Shown piece by piece: positions 1-8,614 of a stretch of DNA of 64,000 nucleotides (positions within the stretch are counted from its first letter, which is position 1; every line of letters starts with the position of its first letter). Made by a program: the position numbers and the translations under genes. This DNA is from Heterohyrax brucei (Eukaryota > Chordata > Mammalia > Hyracoidea > Procaviidae): assembly GCA_028571685.1 (NCBI GenBank), contig CM053162.1, positions 7,878,001 to 7,942,000 of the forward strand, written 5' to 3'. The notes under the pieces are model-generated. The model was not told where the DNA came from. It made no database searches and saw only the letters and a program-made list of their open reading frames with translations.

Positions 1-320
1 CTTGTCTCTCTCAGTTTCTGGTAGCCTCAGGCACTCTTTTGTTGCTGCTGCAGCAGAACTATGTCATTACCTGGCTTTTTGTGTCTCTTTCATTTTGTAA
101 GCAACCACTGAGACAGGATTAGGACCCACCCTACTCTGGTATGATTCTAACAAGTCTTGTTAGAAAACATAATTCAATCTATAAGATTTAACTATGTTTT
201 CCCAAAATTTATGTCCTTTCCATTTGCAAATATATTTACCCCATTGCAGCATTCCTAGAACTCTCAGTGCATTCCAGCTTCAACTCTAGGTTCAAAATAT
301 TTATCTTAAAAATAATGTAA
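1..320. repeat. Old mammalian interspersed repeat fragment
   Basis: This stretch has no coding potential. Its phrases (a CT-rich block, then a block on 'ggattaggacccaccct', then one on 'ccccattgcagcattcc') resemble a repeat widespread in placental mammals, and related text recurs at 36360-36610 and 40626-40860. I do not assign a family name. It is diverged, so it predates the young insertions in the window. Confidence 0.4.
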
Positions 321-324
321 ATCA

Positions 325-925
325 TGGATGCTCACCGAGGACCAAAATGACATGGCAGAAGGACAACCCGGAAGACAGAGAGCCCCTCATGAGTGGGTGC
401 CTGCATCGACTTGGGGCCAGAGGAACCGGATGGTGTCCGGCCACCAGCAGTGATAGCCGTGATAGAGCTCACTAAGTTGAGTCTCAGTGGCAACACAAGA
501 ATAAAAAGGGATGCACCCTGAGATCTCCTCTAAAAGACCACAATTTATGGTCCAGCGGCTTCGGGGTTCTTCCAGGAGCATCGCCCCTGGCCCTGGTGCT
601 GCCCTTGCCCATATATCATCACGAAGGTCCACTCTTTGGACAGGAATGGATTGGACTTGGCGATGCAGGGTGGCCATATATTGGATGCACTTTATGGTTC
701 TATGCATCTATAGGATTTTATTCTGCTGACTTCTGGCTGGAGGAAAGGGAGAGAGTGGAGAGGAGGGGAAACAAGACTGTTGGGAGGACAAGACATGTGT
801 GGAGCAGAGAGGAATAGTGTGCTGTCACCGGGCAGGGAGAGCAGTGGAAGCTGCATGTAGGTGGGCATGCAAATTTATATGGGAATGTACACTTTCACTC
901 ATTCATAATAAAAAAATAATAATGT
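325..925 (+). mobile_element. L1 3' UTR fragment (5'-truncated)
   Basis: The same roughly 600-bp text recurs at 2037-2390 and 29370-29950. It runs from the 'accaaaatgacatgg' block to 'cactttatggttctatgcat', then a G-rich 'ggagaggagggg' block and an A-rich end at 'cataataaaaaaataa'. These are the features of the local L1 family's 3' UTR and tail. The insertion is 5'-truncated and holds no ORF2 sequence. Open frames here, such as 387-707 on the minus strand, are chance frames within the repeat. Confidence 0.75.
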
Positions 926-1730
926 AAATCAAGTGTGAGTGACACTCTAGGTATGATCCATTCTGGGGAAGAATTAAAAAATTCCTCTTCATTTGTGGAC
1001 CTATGAAACCTAGAATGCAAGTTATTTCCTTCAGAAACATACTAGTAGAACAGGCCTAGGATAGACTCTTCCATTACAAAGGAACTAAATTAGATGGGGA
1101 GATAAAAAAGAGGCAATGGATCCCAAGGAATTCAGAAATCTGGCAGGTGAAATTTCATGACTTGAAAATAATCCTCTGGACTCATGTTGACAGAAGCCCA
1201 CAGGGAATGGCCCTGGCTTTTTAGCCTTGAGTGGCTTTTCCACCCCTTCCTGCCTACTAGAGTGGAAGCCCAGTCTTCTGGAACTGAGAACAAGGTAACC
1301 AAGCTCCCCTACAGACAAGATAACCAAGCCCTTCCCTCCAGAACTGAGACAAGAATGCAAGGTTACCTTGCCTTAAAGGACCTCTCTTTTCTTGAAAGAC
1401 GGCAGATGCCCACTATGAGGCAGCTGCATTGATTGACCCATCTCCCGCCTGCATAATCCCAATAGGCTGACAGCCTTACTTGTTTTGTAGCATGCCTGTT
1501 CTCATCAATCTAAGTTGACAGGGTTTCTGCTGAGATGACTGAGTAGATCCATGAGTCACACAACTTCTCTCTTTAACAAATGATTGTCCAGCTTCACACT
1601 TAGTGTCCTTCTACCAATATAGTTTCTCAATCTGCACAGTATAGACAGGCTGATAATTCTTTTCTTCCTATCTTTAGTTACTTTAAAGAAAAGATTTTTA
1701 AAAAGTCATGTTTAACAGCTTCACTGGAGA
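926..1730. other. Unclassified intergenic sequence
   Basis: About 800 bp with no gene and no repeat that I can name. Short open frames on both strands (for example 1085-1360 minus and 1184-1432 plus) show no recognisable domain, splice context or codon pattern. It could be an eroded LTR or DNA transposon, or unique sequence. Confidence 0.5.
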
Positions 1731-2036
1731 AGTCTACCAACCTTTTAGAGAGGAGTTAATAACAATACTACTGAAGCTGTTTCACAGCATAATAAAGGAT
1801 GGAACACTTCCAAAGTCATTCTAAAAAGCCAGCATAACCCTGATATCAAAGTTAGATAAAGACAGCACAGAAACAGGAAATTACAGACCAGTACCTCCTA
1901 TGAACCTAGATGCAAAAATCTTCAATAAAATCCTAGCCAATAGAATTCAACAACGTATCAAAAAATAATTTACCATGACCAAGTTGGATTCATACCAGGA
2001 ATGCAGGGTTGTCTCAAAATTGAAAATATAATTGAT

Positions 2037-2390
2037 GCACTGGGAGCATGGCCCCTGGCACTGATGTAGCCCCTGTCCATAAATCATAATGGAGGTCAAC
2101 TCCCAAACAGGAATGGATTGAACTTGGCAACACAGAGTAACCATATCATGTGTGTACTTTATGGTTCTATGCATCTATAGGATGTCAACCTGCTGACCTC
2201 TTACTGGAGAAGGGGAATGGGTAGAGAGGAGGGGATAGGAGATTGCTGGGAGGATAAGACATCTATGGAGTAGAGAGGAACAGTGTGCTGTCACCAGGCA
2301 GGGAGAGCAGTGGGAGCTGCATATAGGTGGCCATGCAATTTATATGGGAATATACATTTTCATTCAATCATAATTTTAAAAAAAACATAA
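2037..2390 (+). mobile_element. Short L1 3' end nested in the plus-strand L1
   Basis: ORF2 text stops near 2036 and resumes at about 2391 in the same reading context. The intervening 350 bp matches the L1 3' UTR seen at 560-925 and 29590-29950 and ends in an A run (2378-2385). The flanks carry an imperfect direct repeat of about 15 bp (around 2024-2038 and 2382-2396, 13 of 15 matching), as expected of an aged target-site duplication. Confidence 0.7.
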
Positions 2391-3094
2391 TTAATGTAGT
2401 CAACTACATAAATAAGATAGAAGATAAAAATCACTTGATTTTATCAATAGAGTCAGAAAAGACATTTGACAAAGTCCAACACCAACTCATGTTAAAAACT
2501 CTTAACAAAATAGGAATAGAAGGGAAATTCCTCTCAGTAATAAGGGGCTTCAATGCAAAGCCAACAGCTAACATCATCAAGAATGGAGAGAGACTGAAAG
2601 AATTCCCCCCTGAGAATGGGAACCAGACAGAGATGTCCATTGTCTCCACTTCTATTCAACGTTGTGCTGGAGGCGCTAACCAGAGTAATCAGACAGAGCA
2701 TCCACGTTGGTAAAGAAGAAAAAAAATGTCTCTCTATTTGCAGATGATATGCTCTTTTACACAGAAAACCCTAAAGAATCCATTATTAAACTACTGGAAT
2801 AGAAGACTTAGTAAAGTATTCAAATACAAGATAAAAGCCAATAAATTAGTTGGATTCCGTTACACCAGCAAAGAGATTATCAAAGAGGTAATCAGCAAAT
2901 TGATACCATTTGCAATAGCCCCCAAGAAGATAAAATACCTAGGAATCAATCTAACCAGGTATGTAAGAGATATACAAAGAAAATTACAAGACCTTCCTGC
3001 AAGAAACCAAAAGAGACTTATACAAATGGAGAAACATACCTTCCTCGTGGATAGAAGACTTAACACTGTGAAAACGTCATTCTACCTAAAGTGA
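2327..3094 (+). pseudogene. L1 ORF2 reverse transcriptase remnant
   Basis: Two overlapping frames (to about 2713, then 2726-3094) encode parts of an L1 reverse transcriptase: the palm block around 'FDKVQH', the 'IRGFNAKPTANI' block, and downstream of a frameshift the piece '[18 protein letters not shown]', which is the conserved thumb-side segment of mammalian L1 ORF2. The first about 60 nt of the first frame are 3' UTR of the nested L1, not ORF2. The frame break falls exactly in the FADD active-site region, so no enzyme can be made. Confidence 0.75.
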
Positions 3095-3289
3095 TCTATA
3101 TATACATTTCAATCGCAGTACAAATGCCAGTGTCATTATTTAATGATATGGAGAAACAAATCATTAACTTAGTTTGGAAAGGGAAGAAACCCAGATAAGC
3201 AAAGAAGAGGAACAGAGTGGGAGGGCTCACATTACCCAGCCTTAGAAGCTATTACACCGCCACAGTAGTCAAAACAGTTTGGTACTGAT

Positions 3290-3312
3290 AAAAAAAAAAA
3301 AAAAAAAAAAAA
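3290..3312 (+). repeat. A-homopolymer, about 23 nt
   Basis: An uninterrupted run of A inside the L1 ORF2 remnant, following 'ggtactgat'. It is probably a slippage expansion of a shorter A tract in the element, since ORF2 text continues on both sides and no target duplication is visible. Confidence 0.9.
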
Positions 3313-5130
3313 CAGATATATAGACCAATGGACCAAAATAGAGAATCCAGAGATAACATCATCCATATATGAACAGCTGATATTTGACAAAGGGCCAAAG
3401 GCCATGAACTGGTGAAAGAACAGTCTCTTTAAGAAATGGATTTTTGTTGGCAAAACTGGATATCCATCTGCAAAAAACTAAACTAGACCCCTATCTCACA
3501 CCTTACACAGAAACTAACCCAGAGTGGATCAAAGACCCAAATAACAAATTTAAAATGATAAAGATTATGGACAAAAAATAGAGACAATACTGGAAGCTCT
3601 AATACATGGCTTAAACTGACCACAAAAATCTTACTAACAATGCACAAGCAGCAGAAGACAAAATAGGTAAGTGGGAACTACTAAAACTGAGACACTTATG
3701 CTCATCCAAAGACTTTATGAAGTAATTAAAAAGAATGCTTACAGACTGGGGAAAAATATTTGACAATCACATATCTGATAGATGGCTAATTTCCATAATC
3801 TGCAAGTTACTGCAAAATATCAACAAAAGACAACCCAATTAAACAACCAGCTAAGGAGATGGACAGACACTGCACCAAAGAAGACATCCAGGCAGCCAAA
3901 AGACACGGGGAAACTCTCTCAGTCAATAGCTATTAGAGATACCCAAATCAAAACTACAATGAGATACCAACTCACACTTTTGAGGTTGACAATAATCCAA
4001 AACCCACAAAACAACAAATACTGGAAGGGCTATGGAGAGATTGGAACTCTCGCACACTGGCAATGCAAAATGGTATAACCTCTTTGGAAAGCAATCTGGT
4101 GCTTTCTTAAAAAGCTAGAAATAGAAACACCACATGATCCAGCAATCTTACTGCTCAGAATATATCCTAGAGAAACAAGGGCTGTCATATGAACACATGC
4201 GTGCACATGAATGTTTATTGCAGCACTGTCCACAATAGTAAAATGATGGAATCGACCTAGGTTCTCATCAATAGATGAATGGATAAACTATGTTATATAT
4301 ACACAATGGAACACTATGCAATGATAAAAAAAAAAAATGATGATTTTTTTAAATATCTAATAACCTGAAATCAACTGAAAGACATTATGCTGAGTGAAAT
4401 CAGTCAGCTATAGAAAGACAAATACTGTTTGAGATGTCTATTATAAGTTAAGGAAAGACTTATGAACAGAAGAAAATATTGTTTGATGGCTACAAGAGTG
4501 GGGAAGGAGAGACAGAGTTATTTATAGATTAGATAGCCGATAGGAATTTGGTTAGCTGAAGGAAGCAACAGCACATGGTGGAAGGCAGGTTAGCATAACT
4601 GGACTACACTGTAAACTGAAGCGTTTTCTAAATTCAACCCAATATTTCAAAGTACAGATTAGTGGGAAGGGAGTCTAGGTTCCATGTTTTCAGAGGACAC
4701 TGAGATCAATTGGCATAACTAGTCTTTTTCTAAGAGTCTTCTGTACCCCATATTGGTGAGCGGTGCCTGGCATCTTAAAAGACAGCAAGCTGCCATCTAA
4801 AGAACATCAGTGGGTCTCAGCCCACCTGGGGAACGTCAAAGACATGAAGAAAAATAATCACAGGAGACAGAAGGACCCATATGATTGGGAGACTATGTTA
4901 GCTGGAGAACAGAAGAACTAGATGGTGCCTAGCTACAACAGAAGACAGCCCTGACAGGGAACACAATGTAGAGTCCCTTGTGTAGCACGTGGGAATAGAA
5001 CTCTATTAAGGGAGCAGACTTGATGGTCCAGCATCCTAGAGGATACCCAGAGAACATGGCCCCTGTCTTATTGCTAGCCTAGAGCTGAAGTCAACACTTC
5101 AAAGAATGGACAGGACTTAGTAACACAGAG

Positions 5131-5136
5131 TGATAC
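5131..5136 (+). repeat. Target-site duplication, left copy (TGATAC)
   Basis: TGATAC lies directly before the 5' LTR, and the same six bases directly follow the 3' LTR at 12677-12682. Six base pairs is the duplication made by betaretroviral integrases. The matching pair shows that the two LTRs still belong to the original integration and are not the product of LTR exchange between loci. Confidence 0.93.
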
Positions 5137-5206
5137 TGTCAGGAGCCGTGGGTGAGCCCCCAGGCCCCGACATACAGGAAGCTTGTAGGGCTGAAAAAGC
5201 CTGTGC

Positions 5207-5263
5207 GCGCCAAGTTTGAAAAAGCCCGCGCCCGCGAAATTCAAAAGGCCCGCGCGCGGGAAA
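5207..5263 (+). promoter_or_regulatory. Triple E2F-like array in U3
   Basis: Three E2F-like elements are regularly spaced: GCGCCAAG (5207-5214, one base off the GCGCCAAA form), CCCGCGAAA (5231-5239, reverse complement TTTCGCGGG) and GCGGGAAA (5256-5263, reverse complement TTTCCCGC). Starts are 24 and 25 bp apart, and the surrounding text (three 'AAAAGCC/GGCC + CG-rich' units) looks like a diverged tandem triplication. The 3' LTR carries the same array at 12363-12419. A role in cell-cycle-linked transcription is inference from the motifs only. Confidence 0.55.
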
Positions 5264-5274
5264 AACTTCCTGCC

Positions 5275-5359
5275 TGATGTCACTGCCTTAGTCCTATGTA
5301 TATCCAATCCCCAGCCGACAACTACCTCACTCCAAATGTCACTCCATCCCTACGTCACT
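5275..5359 (+). promoter_or_regulatory. CRE-like and CCAAT elements of the U3 promoter
   Basis: TGATGTCA (5275-5282) is one base from the CRE palindrome. AATGTCACT (5335-5343) and TACGTCACT (5351-5359) repeat the same half-site, and CCAAT lies at 5304-5308. All are within about 110 bp upstream of the TATA box, where upstream promoter elements normally lie. Binding is inferred from sequence alone. Confidence 0.45.
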
Positions 5360-5384
5360 TGATCCCTCCCTTTATTCCTACCGC

Positions 5385-5392
5385 TATAAATA
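5385..5392 (+). promoter_or_regulatory. TATA box of the 5' LTR
   Basis: TATAAATA in an otherwise pyrimidine-rich stretch. It places the cap site near 5413-5420. The same octamer is intact in the 3' LTR at about 12541-12548. Confidence 0.85.
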
Positions 5393-5406
5393 TACCTCAT
5401 TTTGAT

Positions 5407-5412
5407 AATAAA
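5407..5412 (+). promoter_or_regulatory. LTR polyadenylation signal AATAAA
   Basis: AATAAA is followed by a T/G-rich region ('ttcttgtcttgcc'). In the 3' LTR the corresponding signal (about 12563-12568) would end the proviral transcript. Its position 15 nt after the TATA box implies a very short R region. Confidence 0.8.
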
Positions 5413-5523
5413 ATGAGGCTTGATCAGATTCTTGTCTTGCCTCCATTTTTCCGCCTTCCCTGCTTACTTTCACAGGCTCCCCCTCGTCCTTTCGTTGATT
5501 TGTCCCGCGGGCCGGGGCAAAAC

Positions 5524-5542
5524 TGGCGCCTCAACGTGGGGC
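5524..5542 (+). other. Primer-binding site, tRNA-Lys1,2 type with an extra T
   Basis: The sequence starting TGGCGCC and ending CAACGTGGGGC pairs with the 3' end of tRNA-Lys1,2, as in type-D and several other betaretroviruses. There is one additional T (5531) between the two halves that would have to bulge. It begins 4 nt after the LTR end, where the family usually has 0-4 nt. The alternative, a related tRNA with an insertion, is less likely because 18 of 19 bases fit Lys1,2. Confidence 0.85.
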
Positions 5543-5746
5543 CCGAGGTACGGAGCTGCTGAAAGAAACCCACCACGGAGAAGGAAGTCCTGGCCAGGCG
5601 TCCTGAGCGACCGCACCGGGTGTGAGCTCGCTCGACTGAAGTTTCCACGGGAAAAGCTGCCCGTGAGTCAAACTTGTCCTGATCACCGCGGGAGTAGCCG
5701 CCCTGCGAGTTTGGTCTGAAGAGGTAAGTGGTGGTTCTATATAGAC
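5543..5746 (+). promoter_or_regulatory. Leader with major splice donor and likely packaging region
   Basis: The gag leader contains no ATG before 5747. A consensus 5' splice donor, AG|GTAAGT, lies at 5722-5729 (cut after 5723), 24 nt before gag. It would serve the env mRNA together with an acceptor at the end of pol. The stretch between primer site and donor is where retroviral packaging signals lie; I see no decisive structure and infer that role from position. Confidence 0.75.
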
Positions 5747-7765
5747 ATGGGACAGGAATTAAGTTCGCATGACTTGTTTCTTACCGGCATTGAAAAATCA
5801 TTGGATAGGCGGAAAATTAAGGCGAAAAAGAAAGACTTAGCTCAGTTTTTTATGTTCCTTTCAGACATTTGTCCGTGGTTCTCACAGGAAGGCACCATCA
5901 GCCCGCAAATCTGGAAACGGGTTGGAGATTGTCTGAATGACTATTATAAAACTTTCGGACCCGAGAAGGTCCCAGTCACTTGTTTTTCTTATTGGAATTT
6001 GATAAATGATGTCCTCCAGAGTTCTCATAATGCTCCTGATGTTCAACATCTCGCCCAGATGGGTGAAAAGGTTATGAAAGAACGGTCCCGTCCCCCCTCA
6101 GTTTCTCTTGATATTCCAGAAAAACCTCAAGCCTTTGGAACACACACACTCCCGCAAGGGAGTCATACTGATCCCCCCGAGGGGCTTCACCCGTCCCTGA
6201 GAGCTTTCATTGATAAACCCGATTCTAACGCATTGTCCCCTGAGGGTCAGACCACTCTTGAAGAAAATGCTGCTCATTACCATGAGAATGCCTACCCCTA
6301 TACCTTTACGGCCCCTGCCTTTCAAAGACCTCCTCCTCATCCTCCAGACCTTCCTAACCTGACCGCCCCACCCCTTGGCCTGGAACCCAGCTGTCCTCCC
6401 CGATCGACTGAAAACTCCCTTGATCAGGATATATCAACGCTAGAAAAACTTGTAGCTCACAGACACAGACAGTTAGATCTCCAAAAGGAGCTCCAAGCCC
6501 TTGAGCAAGAGCTTAACTCACTCCGCCTAGCCCAGGATCCTAAAACTCGATCCGGGAACAATGTGTCAAAAGGTGCCCCAGGCCGTCCTAGGACTCTCCT
6601 CACCTTTCCGGTAACTCGTAGCCAGCACGGGCAGATAGAGACTGAAATAGAGAGTGAAGAAGAGCAGGAAAGCCCTGAGATAGAAGAGGAAGAAACTGAG
6701 AATCCTGATATAGATGCTGTCCAACCTGACAGCCTTAGCCCCCAGAAATATCGCCGCTTAAATGTGAAACATGTTAAAGACTTAAAAGCGGCTGTCAATA
6801 ACTACGGCCTGACAGCCCCTTACAGTATAGCATTGCTTGAGAGCCTTAGTGACCGATGGCTTACACCTAATGATTGGCATTTCTTGGCTCGGGCCTGTTT
6901 ATCAGGGGGAGACTTTGTTCTCTGGCGTACCGAATTTGCTGAACTGTGCCGGGAAACGGCCCAGCGTAACGGAGAAAGCCGGACCTCCCGCACCTGGACG
7001 AGAGATAAACTCTTGGGGAGGGCTCCATATGACACCAATGAGAAACAGGCAAATTTTCCCCCTGGTTTATTATCACAAATACAAAACGCCGGCCTTAGAT
7101 CCTGGAAACGTCTCCCCGCCAAGGGCGCAGCCACCACCTCATTGGCTAACATCCGCCAGGGACCCGATGAGCCGTATAGTGAGTTCGTCAGCAGATTAAC
7201 CGATGCTACCGAAAGGCTAGTGGGAGAAGGTGAGACTGGCAGTGACTTTATCAAACACCTTGCCTTTGAAAATGCTAACCCCTCTTGCCAAGAAGCCCTA
7301 CGACCTCATCACAGAGGAGATCTCTCCGATTATGTCCGACTTTGTTCGGGTATTGGAGCCTCTCATGCTATCGGCGTTGCCATAGGAGCAGCGCTTAAGG
7401 GCTTGAACCCCAGCTCATTACAAAAAACTTGTTTTAATTGCAAACAGCCTGGTCATTTTGTGCGCGAATGTTCCCTGGGAAAACAAAATCGTGGGCCTCC
7501 CACCTCAGTGTGCCCCCGATGCAAAAGAGGCAAGCATTGGGCTGTAGATTGTTATTCCAAAACTGACATCAACGGTCAGCCTCTACCCCCGAAACAGGGA
7601 AACTCCCAGCGGGGCCAGCCCCTGGCCCCACCCTTGGAACAGAACCTAGGGGCAGTCAGGTTTGTTCCCCAAAAGCAGACACAGAGACAAGTTTCAGCTC
7701 CCTCTGTCGCACCACCCCTGGAAGTGCAGGGTTGGACGTACGATCTGCCATCAGTGCAATACTAA
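5747..7765 (+). CDS. gag: Gag polyprotein of the betaretroviral ERV
   Basis: 672 residues, uninterrupted, from the first ATG of the leader. Residues 1-about 100 form a type-D-like matrix domain: MGQELS at the N-terminus fits N-myristoylation (Gly2, Ser6), a basic block 'RRKIKAKKK' (21-29) follows, and the zone around 'WKRVGDCLNDYY' (56-67) corresponds to the cytoplasmic targeting signal of type-D matrix. A proline-rich linker (about 195-225), a heptad-like segment (about 230-265) and an acidic tract (about 297-323) precede capsid. The major homology region 'RQGPDEPYSEFVSRL' starts near residue 470. Nucleocapsid has two zinc knuckles: C562-C565-H570-C575 and C589-C592-H597-C602. No canonical PPxY late motif is visible; 'RPPPHPP' is the nearest candidate. 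The -1 slip site lies 54 codons before the stop. Confidence 0.95.
   Translation: MGQELSSHDLFLTGIEKSLDRRKIKAKKKDLAQFFMFLSDICPWFSQEGTISPQIWKRVGDCLNDYYKTFGPEKVPVTCFSYWNLINDVLQSSHNAPDVQHLAQMGEKVMKERSRPPSVSLDIPEKPQAFGTHTLPQGSHTDPPEGLHPSLRAFIDKPDSNALSPEGQTTLEENAAHYHENAYPYTFTAPAFQRPPPHPPDLPNLTAPPLGLEPSCPPRSTENSLDQDISTLEKLVAHRHRQLDLQKELQALEQELNSLRLAQDPKTRSGNNVSKGAPGRPRTLLTFPVTRSQHGQIETEIESEEEQESPEIEEEETENPDIDAVQPDSLSPQKYRRLNVKHVKDLKAAVNNYGLTAPYSIALLESLSDRWLTPNDWHFLARACLSGGDFVLWRTEFAELCRETAQRNGESRTSRTWTRDKLLGRAPYDTNEKQANFPPGLLSQIQNAGLRSWKRLPAKGAATTSLANIRQGPDEPYSEFVSRLTDATERLVGEGETGSDFIKHLAFENANPSCQEALRPHHRGDLSDYVRLCSGIGASHAIGVAIGAALKGLNPSSLQKTCFNCKQPGHFVRECSLGKQNRGPPTSVCPRCKRGKHWAVDCYSKTDINGQPLPPKQGNSQRGQPLAPPLEQNLGAVRFVPQKQTQRQVSAPSVAPPLEVQGWTYDLPSVQY
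7597..7629 (+). promoter_or_regulatory. gag-pro -1 ribosomal frameshift site
   Basis: Heptamer GGGAAAC at 7597-7603 is phased G GGA AAC in the gag frame, the exact slippery type used at gag-pro in type-D viruses. After a 7-nt spacer, GGGGCCAG (7611-7618) and CTGGCCCC (7622-7629) form a perfect 8-bp inverted repeat. A G-rich run at about 7648-7653 could pair with the C run for a pseudoknot. From 7603 the -1 frame is open without a stop into the dUTPase/protease. Confidence 0.9.
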
Positions 7766-8535
7766 CCCCTGAACAGGGCATTCAGGTCATTCCTACAGAG
7801 GTCCGAGGACCATTACCCCCAGAAACGTTTGGATTGATAATAGGGCGTGGCAGTTCCTCTTTGGCCGGTCTTCAGATCCTCCCAGGAGTCATTGACAATG
7901 ATTATACAGGACAGATATCTCTTTTAGCTTCTGCCCCCTCAGGGCCAGTATCCATACATGCAGGTCAAAGAATAGCTCAAATCTTGTTGCTCCCTTTATT
8001 ACCCACACCCCATAGGCATTTAGTTCGCCGGCGGCCTGACGTTGCCTTCGGGTCCTCAGATGCATATTGGATACAACCAGTCACACCCAATAGACCAAAA
8101 CTTACTCTCCAGTTAGATGGCAAAGCCTTTGAAGGAATAATGGACACAGGAGCTGATGCTACAGTAATTTCAGCTAAATATTGGCCTTCCAACTGGCCCT
8201 GTGAGACCTCAATAACTCATCTTGAAGGCATTGGTCAGTCTGTCAATCCTAAGCAAAGCTCAAAAATTCTTACTTGGAAGGACTCTGAGGGTAACTCAGG
8301 ACAAGTTCAACCTTACATAGTTCCGGATTTGCCTGTTAATCTGTGGGGTCGTGATGTCTTATCCCAGCTGGGGGTCATCATGTGCAGCCCAAATGAAATA
8401 GTTACCCAACAGATGCTTAATTTGGGCTTCCTACCGGGACAGAGATCGGGAAAGAATAATCAAGGCATGAAGCAGCCTCTTCTTATAACGCCTAAAAATA
8501 ATCGTTCAGGCTTGGGAAGCGAAAATTTTTCGTAG
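7603..8535 (+). CDS. pro: Pro: dUTPase and aspartic protease (frameshift-expressed)
   Basis: An open frame of about 310 codons, in the -1 frame relative to gag and entered by slippage; no own start codon is needed. The N-terminal half is a dUTPase: 'GRGSSSLAGLQILPG' followed by 'VIDNDYTGQI' (uridine and metal-binding motifs) and 'AGQRIAQILLLPL'. The second half is a retroviral protease with active site 'MDTGADATVI' near 8141-8170 and the later 'WGRDVLSQLG' helix that replaces the usual GRD motif. The C-terminus has a glycine-rich tail ('LGFLPGQRSGKNNQG' to 'RSGLGSENFS') resembling the G-patch of betaretroviral proteases, with some glycines replaced. Ends at TAG 8533-8535, directly after the second slip site. 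All catalytic residues visible are intact. Confidence 0.93.
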   Translation, partial: LPAGPAPGPTLGTEPRGSQVCSPKADTETSFSSLCRTTPGSAGLDVRSAISAILTPEQGIQVIPTEVRGPLPPETFGLIIGRGSSSLAGLQILPGVIDNDYTGQISLLASAPSGPVSIHAGQRIAQILLLPLLPTPHRHLVRRRPDVAFGSSDAYWIQPVTPNRPKLTLQLDGKAFEGIMDTGADATVISAKYWPSNWPCETSITHLEGIGQSVNPKQSSKILTWKDSEGNSGQVQPYIVPDLPVNLWGRDVLSQLGVIMCSPNEIVTQQMLNLGFLPGQRSGKNNQGMKQPLLITPKNNRSGLGSENFS

Positions 8536-8614
8536 TGGCCATTGACTTCCCTGTACCCCACGCTGATAAAATTAAGTGGAGATCTGAGTCTCCAGTGTGG
8601 GTAGATCAATGGCC
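8523..8614 (+). promoter_or_regulatory. pro-pol -1 ribosomal frameshift site
   Basis: Heptamer AAATTTT at 8523-8529 is phased A AAT TTT in the pro frame, and the pro stop TAG follows at 8533-8535. After a 7-nt spacer, GGCCATTGA (8537-8545) can pair with TCAATGGCC (8606-8614) in a perfect 9-bp stem. The enclosed 60 nt contain a small hairpin, GGAGA/TCTCC. The same slippery heptamer type is used at pro-pol of type-D viruses. The long-range stem is read by eye; its folding energy is not computed. Confidence 0.85.

Larger units (their letters stand above)
1735..5136 (+). mobile_element. L1 LINE, plus strand (ORF2 and 3' UTR), host of the ERV
   Basis: Translated pieces read as L1 ORF2 reverse transcriptase and C-terminal region: a segment on asking for introduced mutant-like 'LILSIESEKTFDKVQH' (2433-2480), a frameshifted FADD-type catalytic block near 2726-2760, and the C-terminal 'ALIPLLVGMQNGT'-like zone near 4030-4075. 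The 3' UTR follows from about 4380. Stops and frameshifts are frequent, and a 23-nt A tract lies at 3290-3312, so it is not active. The element is split by a small L1 3' end at 2037-2390 and by the betaretroviral ERV at 5137. Its 3' UTR resumes at 12677 and ends in an A-rich tail near 12925. Upstream ORF2 and ORF1 are absent, so the copy is 5'-truncated. Confidence 0.8.
5137..5519 (+). repeat. 5' LTR (383 bp)
   Basis: It starts TGTC and ends GGGGCA, with the 6-bp duplication on its left and the primer-binding site 4 nt to its right. U3 holds a CpG-dense block (5200-5263), a CCAAT box (5304-5308), CRE-like sites and a TATA box (5385-5392). The poly(A) signal AATAAA (5407-5412) is only 15 nt downstream of the TATA box, so it sits at or just before the expected cap site and R must be short, as in MMTV and type-D viruses. 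Compared with the 3' LTR there are nine substitutions, nearly all C/T or A/G, and one T deletion. Confidence 0.95.

Noticed and set aside
1184-1432. 82-codon frame in unclassified sequence
   Set aside because: No homology recognised, non-ATG-dependent length, no splice sites, and an equally long frame on the other strand.
5420-5719. Open frames of 88-99 codons in U5 and leader
   Set aside because: They lie across LTR, primer site and packaging leader, start without ATG or upstream of the cap site, and show no domain.
6820-7254. Antisense open frame of 144 codons across gag
   Set aside because: It is a shadow of the gag frame with no domain, no promoter signal and no start context; antisense frames of this size are expected opposite a long open gene.
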